A stretch of 64,000 nt of DNA from Chloroflexota bacterium (GTDB taxonomy: Bacteria > Chloroflexota > Anaerolineae > Caldilineales > Caldilineaceae). Shown here piece after piece: positions 17,901 through 25,559 of this stretch. Positions within the stretch are counted from its first letter, which is position 1. Every line of letters begins with the position of its first letter. Where the stretch lies: NCBI GenBank assembly GCA_016861025.1, contig BOKO01000028.1, positions 1 to 64,000 of the forward strand, in the 5' to 3' direction. Under the pieces are notes generated by a model. It made no database searches, was not told the DNA's origin, and worked only from the letters and a program-made list of their open reading frames with translations. Position numbers and translations under genes: made by a program.

Positions 17901-18108
17901 GGCGCCGCAAAACGCCGTAAGTGTTTATACCGAATCGGTTCGAGTTGGCGTCAAACGTCAAAACCTGCCAGGACAAAGCCGTGCCGGGACGATCTTCAGT
18001 AGGGGGGAATGCGTCTGCCAGAAGGGAGACGAGTGAAGCGAGGTCAGTTGACGGAATGCGGCCGCGCGCTTGCACGGACGCTCCGCCCTGTTGGGGCTGT
18101 TGCGTCAT
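14938..18108 (-). CDS. 1056-aa protein of unknown family, partner of helicase
   Basis: I do not recognise this protein. It is soluble, with a helical N-terminal half (coiled segments about 120-150 and 250-300) and a more mixed alpha/beta C-terminal third. There FVERVAVVVYATRPCDD, YEHVVLISNHYGNRRINR (about residue 850) and FTFGTLAVVG alternate strands and helices in a Rossmann or RNase H-like pattern. No canonical catalytic motif is certain. The ATG has AAGGAGT upstream, and this ribosome site overlaps one arm of a 10-bp inverted repeat. Its stop overlaps the helicase start. It probably provides target recognition or an effector fold for the helicase. Confidence 0.6.
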   Translation of the reverse strand: MTQQPQQGGASVQARGRIPSTDLASLVSLLADAFPPTEDRPGTALSWQVLTFDANSNRFGINTYGVLRRLLAQKGFLEKFRQTDTSGFLRDIANPPKSFTAKMGGKVFDDNIGGISRGVNKLKQQIAEQLDQLGVTADKILVADPETALKRLADETGLKDFLNEMPAQMVSIEFAKADRPASQRDRDVARVFSAAEEIQAEDWLERMSTSMANTQALRDDEFDDIQRDKLTETLRQDFDKLDSQVTRFLNFLEDEALARVRLAVSFAIMQGLATQATKSKDAGEQAFEDYVQRVLALFNLYGSPETKHAWHFDLSRDFGLAADFSASTELVKAMFYNCLPVWAEWNTQLFESRRIDPASRGVSVVREVSYRFRVNGKDPRNESKHAFDSRLERLEQVLGSDDGDSRQNQYRVRRSIIEVAFLWLILNPNIATDNIQAEADALTARLKTMGKAGILQLLSDLSAWSSRVKGLSKTLVDLLRNKSRNILAHAQRSVDDLYLVVQQGVVDWAAIERSRGKVRDPLIKPSEGQAESVEWFKHIKVAKNPNDVIDPLFSVRVRTVLHERTLTSLDEESTTIQTAREIPKELLNITWRPIRVDQSEEKHRARPRSDIEPHWLMGCGVDIWYEPELLKQRDNSRVPEEDRRQYRAATISAMTVLVYCVLQVLAERLSKEREQQVATLMLRFQTQGKEAAGSEGDPLIYAAAQAIESALMREVPVRMQGLVTTGNRIYKDRGAAFALSSAFPLVLGTRSKPFVERVAVVVYATRPCDDHPDIKDADGFVFRAKTYLAEAAEQPFPGYRLSFERMQSHVVESRDAFRSPQLIVEEVSRLHGLGYEHVVLISNHYGNRRINRSAQRHSPHTQTTFLDEVATNFPEVSLYMLRRDVFPATRLHKRARAESAFEAIRLSDHNEFAIMQGEGVVKQLIPAFTFGTLAVVGNDDASRPQSGFCTYFLDTDYQVRNAEWRERVRSNIMSTSGVRECLLTVLRGLHFLEAEKQPEGGLFKPVLDPFSWVQPTTTGTAGEIQVSPPSRRKGDVLLSLPALLSHVTAALHRGRG

Positions 18109-18120
18109 TTGGCATACTCC

Positions 18121-18225
18121 TTAGAGATTAACCCTGTCGGGTCACTTCGCCCTCATGCACATGCCAAGCACAAGAGAACGGGGTTTGGGGCTTTATATGC
18201 CCATCATATTACCCCTAATCTCTAA
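18121..18225. promoter_or_regulatory. 10-bp inverted repeat bracketing the promoter of the helicase operon
   Basis: TTAGAGATTA at 18121-18130 and its exact reverse complement TAATCTCTAA at 18216-18225 are 85 bp apart. The left arm sits against the ribosome site of the 1056-aa gene and the right arm lies just after the PIN gene's stop, so the pair encloses the AT-rich promoter region (TAATATGATG and CATATAAAG on the minus strand). This is the layout of a looping operator. The likely binder is the nearby WYL regulator, but the arms differ from the dyad at 19872. Confidence 0.55.
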
Positions 18226-18233
18226 TGGCAATC

Positions 18234-18830
18234 CTATGTCGGCAAGCTGTAGGAAACCTTGGTTCCGGTCGTGACGATGACGCCTTTTTGCTCCAGGGCT
18301 GCAAGCAGTCCATTCAAATCAGGCTCTGACAATTGCTTCTGGAAGATCGAGCTAATCGTACTGCCGAGTGTTTTCACCGTCCTCGGCTTGGCCGATCCAC
18401 GTCGCTGAAGGTCGGCAATAACGACCGTCAGGCGATCACTTGGGGTCTTCGAGTTGGCAGCCTTGACGATAGGGATCTCGGTGACATCCTTAGACCGGCA
18501 AGCCAGAATCTTCCGGGCTTTCAGGTGCTGGACCAGGGGGTCAAACCCGGTGTCTTTCGAGACAATGTGAAAATAGGCGTCGGGCTCACGGGCAGCCAAC
18601 TGCCCAATGTAAAAGGCGATATGAAAATCGAGCGCATTGGAGCCATTGCCGCTGATTCGGACGTACTCCGCACGCTCCCCCATTTGCTGCAATGCCGAAG
18701 CGACATCAAAACTAACCTTGGCTTGGTTGGCTCCAACAAAAACGATGACCTTGAAGTGCTCCTCGTTAAGCACGGCCATAGCCTCAGGCTGCACATTCTC
18801 GTAATCGATCAACACATAGTTTGTTTTCAC
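18234..18830 (-). CDS. PIN/NYN-domain ribonuclease with C-terminal winged-helix-like domain
   Basis: This 198-aa protein has a NYN/PIN-type nuclease domain: VLIDYENVQ gives the first acidic residue (Asp9), GNGSNALDFHIAFYIG the second (Asp68) and SKDTGFDPLVQHL the third (about Asp92 and Asp96). The acidic cluster needed for metal-dependent RNA cleavage is present. After residue 125, SDRLTVVIADLQRRG and LLAALEQKGVIVTT resemble a small winged-helix (OST-HTH-like) RNA-binding fold. It lies between the WYL regulator and the 1056-aa/helicase pair on the same strand. It is a likely RNA-cleaving effector of that system; this role is inferred. Confidence 0.8.
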   Translation of the reverse strand: MKTNYVLIDYENVQPEAMAVLNEEHFKVIVFVGANQAKVSFDVASALQQMGERAEYVRISGNGSNALDFHIAFYIGQLAAREPDAYFHIVSKDTGFDPLVQHLKARKILACRSKDVTEIPIVKAANSKTPSDRLTVVIADLQRRGSAKPRTVKTLGSTISSIFQKQLSEPDLNGLLAALEQKGVIVTTGTKVSYSLPT

Positions 18831-18861
18831 TCGCTCCTCCCCGTCAGCACACCACTACATC

Positions 18862-19851
18862 TCAATCCACCAGATAGCACCCGTGATACATCCCGGTCAG
18901 TGCCGAAACCTCGTCGGCCACCAGACGGCGTAGCGATTGCGGCGCCTCGACTTCCACATGCCTGCCATGTCGCATGATGTCCATGAGCAACTCACGCTCA
19001 TCCGCGTAGGGCACCCGCAAGCGATAACTGCCGTCAGGAAGCATTTCAGACTGCTGCTCCCCATGCCAGCGTTCGGACTGAACCCAGCGCGCCCGCTCCG
19101 GCGAGAAGCGGAGCACTGCCCAATCCTTCGGCTGGCCGGCAAAAATGCCGTAGGCCGAGGTGAAATGGCTGTCGAGCTTGGCTAACGCCACATTCTTTGC
19201 CTTCTCGCGCAACACCTTCACCCGCTGGATCGCATCAATCGAGAAGCTGCGCAGGTCGTTGCGCAGATGACACCAGGCATCCACATACCAATTGTCCCGG
19301 TAATGAACCAGGCGTTGCGGCGAGATCGTTCGGGTATTGGTCTCGTTCCGCCCCCGGTTCCAGGCATCGATCTCCAGGCGCTTCCGTTCCAGCAAGGCAA
19401 TGGTGATGTCAGTGAAAAAACGGGACTCGACCGTGCGTTTGGCCATCGAGAGCAGACGAACCCGCTGGGTAATCTCGGTGGCAGAGTGGCCCGACGCCTC
19501 CAGAAGCGCGGCCAGACGTGCCTGCAGCGGCGCAACGTGGGAGGCCAGAATGCCTGGCTCGATATCGCCCAGTAGCTTGTGCGCGGCCAGCAAGGCGTAC
19601 AACTCCCCTGCTGAAAACCAGAGGCCGGGCAGCTCGTAGGCGGGACCTGTGGTTTTGACGTTCTCGAAGTGGTACCCCCCGGCATCCCGATCCCAGACGA
19701 TCGGGGCATGGAGCCGGTCTCGTATGTATTCTATGTCCCGCTTGAAGGTGGCACGGGAAACGTCCAGCTCCTCCAGAAAAACCTCGATCGGCACTACCCG
19801 CCGCTCGTGGAGCATCTGGTCGATCTTGTAGAAACGCTCGGTACGGTTCAT
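18862..19851 (-). CDS. WYL-domain transcriptional regulator
   Basis: This 329-aa protein has an N-terminal helix-turn-helix (residues about 5-60, FYKIDQMLHERRVV; VSRATFKRDIEYIRDRL), a WYL domain at about 145-215 and a WCX-like C-terminal extension (LRVPYADERELLMDIMRHG). In the WYL domain, TISPQRLVHYRDNWYVDAWCH carries the expected aromatic pattern. Regulators of this BrxR/CapW-like group repress defence operons and sense nucleic acid. It is divergent from the methyltransferase operon, 117 bp away, and upstream of the PIN/helicase set on its own strand. It may therefore control both arms of the island. Confidence 0.9.
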   Translation of the reverse strand: MNRTERFYKIDQMLHERRVVPIEVFLEELDVSRATFKRDIEYIRDRLHAPIVWDRDAGGYHFENVKTTGPAYELPGLWFSAGELYALLAAHKLLGDIEPGILASHVAPLQARLAALLEASGHSATEITQRVRLLSMAKRTVESRFFTDITIALLERKRLEIDAWNRGRNETNTRTISPQRLVHYRDNWYVDAWCHLRNDLRSFSIDAIQRVKVLREKAKNVALAKLDSHFTSAYGIFAGQPKDWAVLRFSPERARWVQSERWHGEQQSEMLPDGSYRLRVPYADERELLMDIMRHGRHVEVEAPQSLRRLVADEVSALTGMYHGCYLVD

Positions 19852-19871
19852 GGCTCCGCTCAGGATGGCAA

Positions 19872-19890
19872 TGGCTCAGTTTTTGAGCCA
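19872..19890. promoter_or_regulatory. Dyad operator in the divergent WYL/methyltransferase promoter
   Basis: TGGCTCA at 19872-19878 and TGAGCCA at 19884-19890 form a perfect 7-bp inverted repeat with a GTTTT spacer, 21 bases upstream of the WYL ATG and 78 before the methyltransferase ATG. BrxR-type WYL regulators bind dyads of about this size in their own promoter. A second loose pair, AATCCG (19915) and CGGATT (19939), follows nearer to the methyltransferase. Confidence 0.6.
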
Positions 19891-19968
19891 CAATAGCGGC
19901 ATTATTCCACGTGCAATCCGACACCGGAAGATGATTGCCGGATTACAGCAATAACAACAGGAACGCCA

Positions 19969-22900
19969 ATGGCGAAGGTAACGTCGAAAATCGCATCCCT
20001 GCCGTCGCAACGACAGCAAATGGAAACCCGCTTTGTCGAGTTGATGACCGAGCTATTCCAGCTCGACGAGGCCGAGGCACTGGACTTTGGTCTATACCGG
20101 GTGATTCGCCGCCACAACCGTGAGGTCAAGGCATTTCTTGGAGAGATCATCTCCGAGAACGAATCGAAGGCCCTGCAGGGTGGGCGACTGGCAGAACTGT
20201 TGAACGCCGCCTTCGAAGCCATTGGTCACGAGGCTCAGGCCGAGGACAAATTCCGCCTCAAAGACCTGGAGGATCAGCTCGGGCTCAAACCCGGCATGAC
20301 GCAAGATCAACGTGAAGCCATCTTGGCCCAAGCCGAGAATATTCCGGCGGCCAAGGGGCTGGTTGCCGAATACCGCAGCCGGACAGAAACCCTCGGCCAA
20401 CAGCAAACGGTGCAGCAGGATCGTGCCGAGGTATTGAACCGCCTTTACCAGTTCTTCTCCCGCCATTACCAGGATGGCGATTTCATCGTCGAAAGGCGTT
20501 ATGGCAAAGGAGGCTCCCGCTACGTCAGATCGACAGGCGAGGACACCGAGTTTCATTGGGCGACCGAGGACATGTACTACATCAAGTCGGGCGACATCTT
20601 CACCGACTTCCCCGTCCGGCTAGCCAATGGTCAGCGCATCCTGTTCACTGTGGAGCCCGAAAGCCTTCAGGCCACTCGCGCCGCCTTGAAACCCAACGAC
20701 AAGGCTCACTACGAGCTGGATGAAACGACCAAGGATGGCGAAGTCATCAAGGTTCGCCTCAAATACCTCAAGGGCGCCCAGACTGAAAAGCAAAAGGAAG
20801 AGATCGTTACTGCCGTGCAGAAAGTCGGCGCTGGCGGGACGGCGGAGGTGGGGGCCGATATTCGCCGTTGGCTGAATCGCTTCATGGCGCGCAACCAGAG
20901 CGATTTCTTCATCCACAAGCGACTCAAGGAGGCACTGACCGAAGACCTCGACATCTTTATCAAGACCGAGGTGCTGGATGTCGATCAGCTGCTGGCCGGC
21001 GCCACACAGCAAACCGATCTGCCCAAACGGGCCATGAAGGTAGCACGCATCGTTCGAGAGATCGGTGGGCACATCATCGATTTCCTGGCCGCATTGGAAG
21101 ATTTCCAGAAAGCGCTGTGGGAAAAAAAGAAGCTCGTGTTCGAGACGCGCTACGTCATCACCCTCGACCGACTCGAACGCTATTGCCCCGAGTGGTTGGC
21201 AAAGAACATCGACACCATCGTCAAAAAGCAGCGGAAGGAATGGAAAGAGCTTGGCCTGGGAGACTACGCGAAGGCAACGGCCTGTATCCGAAAGACCGAA
21301 GGCGACCTGGCAACAGCGGCCACTGAACGATATTTACCGCTGCCCATCGACACTCGGAATTTTGATGCAGCTTTCAAGTGGTCCATGCTGGAAGCGGTTA
21401 CAGCATCTACAACTTTGGATGACGCGCTGGATGGCCTGGCAATTCAGTCAGACAACTGGCAGGCACTAAACGTATTGCAGGAAAAATACCGGCAGAGAAT
21501 ACAGTCACTTTATGCAGATCCTCCGTACAACACAGATGCAGGCCCAATCAGTTACAAAAACGGCTATCGAAGCGCCTCTTGGATTGCCCTGATCTACGAC
21601 CGCTTCATCCAATGTCGGCAATTACTTCTTGAAGATGGAATTGCCTGTGCCACCATCGATGACTTCCAGCAGCGTGAATTGCATGAGCTGATGGATCAGA
21701 TTTTTGGCGCTCCGAACCGGATTGGAACCATCACTATTCGCGCCAATCCGTCAGGACGGCCAACAAAAACAGGGTTTTCTGTTGCTCACGAATACGGCCT
21801 TTTTTATAGGAACGGAACGTCAGGTGGCCTTGATAAATTAGAGCGAAGCGAAACCCAGTTAGAAAGGTACAAAGAGAAGGACGAGACAGGTATCTTCGAG
21901 TGGAGAAATTTCCGGCGCGAAGGGTCCAATTCTGATCGCTCTGCACGTCGAAAACTGTTCTACCCGATTTTCGTTAAGCCCGACTCTCTTCGCATTCCCA
22001 AACTGCGCTGGAATGAAGCAAATGAAGAATGGGAAATGCTCGAAAAACCCAAAGCAGGCGAAACTGCGATTCTTCCAACTGACGAAGACGGTAACGAGAA
22101 GACTTGGCGCTGGAAGCATGACGAAGTAACGGGGAATCTTTCTGAATTCTGTGTCCGGAATGATCGCGCCGGGCGGCTCTGGGTTTATTTCAAATCAAGG
22201 CCAAACAAGTCAGGCGTCCTCCCGCTAACGGTCTGGGTCGATTCGAAGTACTCCGCGACCGAGCACGGTACCGGAGTCATTAAAAAGCTGTTTGGGAAAA
22301 ACGCTTTTTCATACCCAAAGTCCGTGTTTGCTGTTCAGGATTGCATAAAAATCGCAGGACTCCGGAACGATGATGGGTATTGTCTAGACATCTTCGGTGG
22401 CTCAGGCACTACAGCGCATGCGTTGATGGCCCTGAATAGTGATGACGATGGCCAGAGAAAATTCATGCTGGTGGAGGCTAACGATTACTTTGAAACAGTA
22501 ACTGTCCGTCGAATCAAAAAAGTCGCCTATTCGCTTTCCTGGGATGACGGGATCGCTCAGGGTAGTGGAGGTCCAGGGACATTCGTCAGACTTCAACGAT
22601 TCGAACAATACGATGACACCCTGGAAAGCTTGGATGCCGAAGTCAACGAAGGCAAGTCGGGGGAATTGCTGTTCCAGGATCCTGCTTTCGCGCTGCGCTA
22701 TCGCCTCGACAACACTTCGCGCACCCTATATTGTGGCTTGGACCGCTTCGCATCCCCCTTTGGCTATTCGTTGAAACGAGTCGAGGGTGGGGGTGAGGCT
22801 CTCCCATGCGAGGTCGATCTCGTGGAGAGTATTCCTTATCTGCTGGGCATGGATGTCAGCCGGCTATATCGTGAAGATCAAGGCGTTGTTCTCCTCGGCT

Positions 22901-23100
22901 ACAACCGGCGCAAACAATCAGTAGCGGTATTTTTCCGCGACTGCACAGCCAAGGGCTCTGCCGAGTGGGTTAAAGCCAAGCTGGCAGAACACCCCGCCGA
23001 CCGCATCTATACGAATGACCCAGCCAGTCTGAGTTTCGAGGGCTGCGACCAGTTCGAGGCCATTGAGTCAATCTTCGCGCAACAGTTCGGGAGGCAGTAA
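19969..23100 (+). CDS. Type III Mod-like DNA methyltransferase (beta class)
   Basis: This 1043-aa adenine or N4-cytosine methyltransferase has its catalytic motif IV as DPPYNT near residue 519 and its AdoMet motif FGGSGTT near 809, the beta-class order of type III Mod proteins. An N-terminal region of about 480 residues, unusual for Mod, precedes it, and about 230 residues of C-terminal sequence follow. The target-recognition stretch between the motifs has clearly lower GC than the flanks (about 43 percent in one 60-base line), suggesting a swapped module. AGGA stands before the ATG. It overlaps the helicase gene by one base (stop TAA, then ATG), so modification and restriction are co-expressed. 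Confidence 0.9.
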   Translation: MAKVTSKIASLPSQRQQMETRFVELMTELFQLDEAEALDFGLYRVIRRHNREVKAFLGEIISENESKALQGGRLAELLNAAFEAIGHEAQAEDKFRLKDLEDQLGLKPGMTQDQREAILAQAENIPAAKGLVAEYRSRTETLGQQQTVQQDRAEVLNRLYQFFSRHYQDGDFIVERRYGKGGSRYVRSTGEDTEFHWATEDMYYIKSGDIFTDFPVRLANGQRILFTVEPESLQATRAALKPNDKAHYELDETTKDGEVIKVRLKYLKGAQTEKQKEEIVTAVQKVGAGGTAEVGADIRRWLNRFMARNQSDFFIHKRLKEALTEDLDIFIKTEVLDVDQLLAGATQQTDLPKRAMKVARIVREIGGHIIDFLAALEDFQKALWEKKKLVFETRYVITLDRLERYCPEWLAKNIDTIVKKQRKEWKELGLGDYAKATACIRKTEGDLATAATERYLPLPIDTRNFDAAFKWSMLEAVTASTTLDDALDGLAIQSDNWQALNVLQEKYRQRIQSLYADPPYNTDAGPISYKNGYRSASWIALIYDRFIQCRQLLLEDGIACATIDDFQQRELHELMDQIFGAPNRIGTITIRANPSGRPTKTGFSVAHEYGLFYRNGTSGGLDKLERSETQLERYKEKDETGIFEWRNFRREGSNSDRSARRKLFYPIFVKPDSLRIPKLRWNEANEEWEMLEKPKAGETAILPTDEDGNEKTWRWKHDEVTGNLSEFCVRNDRAGRLWVYFKSRPNKSGVLPLTVWVDSKYSATEHGTGVIKKLFGKNAFSYPKSVFAVQDCIKIAGLRNDDGYCLDIFGGSGTTAHALMALNSDDDGQRKFMLVEANDYFETVTVRRIKKVAYSLSWDDGIAQGSGGPGTFVRLQRFEQYDDTLESLDAEVNEGKSGELLFQDPAFALRYRLDNTSRTLYCGLDRFASPFGYSLKRVEGGGEALPCEVDLVESIPYLLGMDVSRLYREDQGVVLLGYNRRKQSVAVFFRDCTAKGSAEWVKAKLAEHPADRIYTNDPASLSFEGCDQFEAIESIFAQQFGRQ

Positions 23101-25559
23101 TGGCCGTGAAGCGATCTGGCCATGCCCGACTGAAAGCTGCGCTGGTTCTGCGAGACGCACTGGCGGCCGAGTTGGGCATTCCGCTTACGGCCGCGATGAC
23201 GCAGTTACGCACAGTGGAAAACAACATTGGCGCAGCGTATGGTCTGACCGATGGCAAGTATCTGGAGGCGATCGGATCAGTCTGCTCCGGCGATGCCGGG
23301 CATCTATCTTCCCTCGATAGTGAAGTGCGTCAGGCATGCACCCAAGTCCAGTTCAGTCCCCGCTATGCGCAGTATCTGGCGCTGATGCTGTTCACCCACT
23401 GGGTGCATGCCCAGATGGAGGATGCCTCTGCCTTCCTTGTGCGCCTGAATGCCTACCTTGAAGCGAACAAACCCAAGGGCGAGGCAGTTACAGAATTCGT
23501 GGATGCCGATTTGCAGCTTGCCGCCTTCTGGATGGCGACCGCTGCGGGCAAGACACATGTCCTGCATGCCTGCCTGGCTTTGCTGGAAAAGCGGCGCACT
23601 TGGGATCGACTGATCGTTGTCACCCCTTCCGAGTCGCTCACTCGACAGCATGCGGACAAGCTGCGCGAGTTGTCGACCTGGGAGGTTTTTGCCTACCCGA
23701 TGGATGGCGATGCCTCGGCGATGGGGCGTTTGCCGCCAGACGCGGTGATCGTGCTGGATATCAACAAACTGGCAACCGAGAAAAAGGGAGATGGGGTCAC
23801 GGTCCCCACCTCCGCATTTGCCGACGGGCGCAATCTGGTATTCGTCGATGAGGGCCATAAGGGCCAGAAATCCGAGGCCAGCATGTGGAAGGCCTTGCAG
23901 GCCGATCTGGCCGGCATTGATGCGCCCAACCCCAAGCATCGTGGTTTGCTGATTGAGTTTTCGGCTACGTTCGGCCAAGTGGCCGAGGGAGAGCATGCAT
24001 TTGATCGCTATGCCAAGTCGGTGATCTTCGATTACGCCTACGATCGATTCCACCAGGATCGCTACGGCAAGGATTTCTGGCACGTGCGGGTGCAGTCCAA
24101 GGAAGATGCAAGCGTGGTCGCACAGCGCCAAACCATGACTGCGGCACTTCTCTCGTTCTGGCATCAGGTCGCCAGCCACAGGTCTTCTGAGGCAAAGCAG
24201 GCTGCTGCTGATATCGGGCTTCAGGTTGCGGCACCATTGTGGGTTCTGCTCGGCCTCTCAGTGATTGGCGGCAAGGCTCAGGGCGATAAAGAGCAGACAT
24301 CGGACGTTGTTGACGTCTTGACCTACCTTACCGCGATGCTGGCACAGCCGACCAAGTTGGCCGAGAGCATGGCCCAGCTGCTGGCAGCGACCACGGTGGG
24401 TGCGGACATGCTTCCGGCAGAGGTGCGCCAAGCCACGGTCGGCTGGAATCCCATTAACTTGGCAGAACGCGTGCTGGCGGACTGCTTCGGCTGGCAACAG
24501 GGCGACAAGCCAGTACTGCGCATCATCAAGGCGGCAACAGGCGAACTGGGCCTTGGCTTGCTGCGTGGAGATACATCGCACTATTACGGCGTGGTCAACG
24601 TGGGTGACGCCGCCGGTCTGAAAAAGGCACTGGAGGCAGTAAAGCTTGTCGTGGAAGACGATGCGATGTCGGGTTCACTCTTTGCCGAACTCGATGCTCC
24701 CGGCAGCGGCCTCAATGTCTTGATTGGCTCACGCCGCTTTGCGGAGGGCTGGGACAATTTCCGGGCGTCCAGTCTTACTTTGCTGCGCCTCGGGCAAGGC
24801 GAAGGCTCGCTCATCATCCAGATGTTCGGGCGCGTGGTCCGTTTTGCTGGCATCAACGGAAATGGCAAACGTCTGGACAAGCCCCCGGCGGAGCTGGCGC
24901 CGCTACAGACCGCCTACGTGTTTGGCCTGAAATCGGGTTATCTCGACACCTTCCTGCAAAGCCTGATCGACAACGGCGTACCCGAACTTACACGCATCGA
25001 GTGCGATGTTCGCAAGCACACCCCGCCGGTACTGAAATCCGTGCGGGCAATTGCGCCTCATGCTCGGGATTTCAGCGTGACAGCAACTGGGGCGAGTTGG
25101 CTCAATGGCGTGAATCGGATCAAGGTTTCCCTGACCGCATCGATCGCCACGTCAAAGCTCAAGGATGGCAAGACCGAAGCGCTACAAGGCGTAGTGGGTC
25201 AAGACATCACCCCCGAATTCAAGCAATGGAGCCTCCTGCTTGATCGTGACGCGGTTTACCGGGAAATGGTGGAGTGGAAGCGCTTGCAGCGCTGGTGGAA
25301 CTTCGCCTTCGATCGGCACGCCATCGATAGCGCACTCGCCAGCGAGAAATATGAAATTCTGGGCATGCCCGGCATGCTGAATGTCCGCGAGGCTGCCGAT
25401 CTGACACGACTGAATCGTTTGGCCGCCACCGTGGTGCGCCGCCTCTTTGAAGGCGCTTATCGAAAACAAGAAAACCGGAAGAGCCGCTACGCAATCATTC
25501 CCTCACACGAGAGCGGTATTCCTGATCAGTACTTCAAGGATTTCCTGAATGCCGAGTAA
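23100..25559 (+). CDS. Type III Res-like DEAD/DEAH helicase
   Basis: The 819-aa protein is a superfamily 2 translocase of the type III Res kind. MATAAGKTH near residue 145 is the Walker A motif, VFVDEGHKG near 252 the DEAD/DEAH box, EFSATFG near 285 motif III, and IQMFGRVVRFAG near 575 motif VI. The endonuclease domain normally found at the Res C-terminus is missing. A separate PD-(D/E)XK gene starts within its last codons (ATG at 25549), which supplies the lost function. It would couple ATP hydrolysis to translocation from sites recognised by the upstream methyltransferase. Confidence 0.88.
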   Translation: MAVKRSGHARLKAALVLRDALAAELGIPLTAAMTQLRTVENNIGAAYGLTDGKYLEAIGSVCSGDAGHLSSLDSEVRQACTQVQFSPRYAQYLALMLFTHWVHAQMEDASAFLVRLNAYLEANKPKGEAVTEFVDADLQLAAFWMATAAGKTHVLHACLALLEKRRTWDRLIVVTPSESLTRQHADKLRELSTWEVFAYPMDGDASAMGRLPPDAVIVLDINKLATEKKGDGVTVPTSAFADGRNLVFVDEGHKGQKSEASMWKALQADLAGIDAPNPKHRGLLIEFSATFGQVAEGEHAFDRYAKSVIFDYAYDRFHQDRYGKDFWHVRVQSKEDASVVAQRQTMTAALLSFWHQVASHRSSEAKQAAADIGLQVAAPLWVLLGLSVIGGKAQGDKEQTSDVVDVLTYLTAMLAQPTKLAESMAQLLAATTVGADMLPAEVRQATVGWNPINLAERVLADCFGWQQGDKPVLRIIKAATGELGLGLLRGDTSHYYGVVNVGDAAGLKKALEAVKLVVEDDAMSGSLFAELDAPGSGLNVLIGSRRFAEGWDNFRASSLTLLRLGQGEGSLIIQMFGRVVRFAGINGNGKRLDKPPAELAPLQTAYVFGLKSGYLDTFLQSLIDNGVPELTRIECDVRKHTPPVLKSVRAIAPHARDFSVTATGASWLNGVNRIKVSLTASIATSKLKDGKTEALQGVVGQDITPEFKQWSLLLDRDAVYREMVEWKRLQRWWNFAFDRHAIDSALASEKYEILGMPGMLNVREAADLTRLNRLAATVVRRLFEGAYRKQENRKSRYAIIPSHESGIPDQYFKDFLNAE

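Noticed and set aside
11051..18108. BREX, DISARM or PIWI-RE assignment for the large pair
   Set aside because: No PglZ, PglX, DUF1998 or PLD gene; a PIWI-RE identity would need a profile match that cannot be made here.
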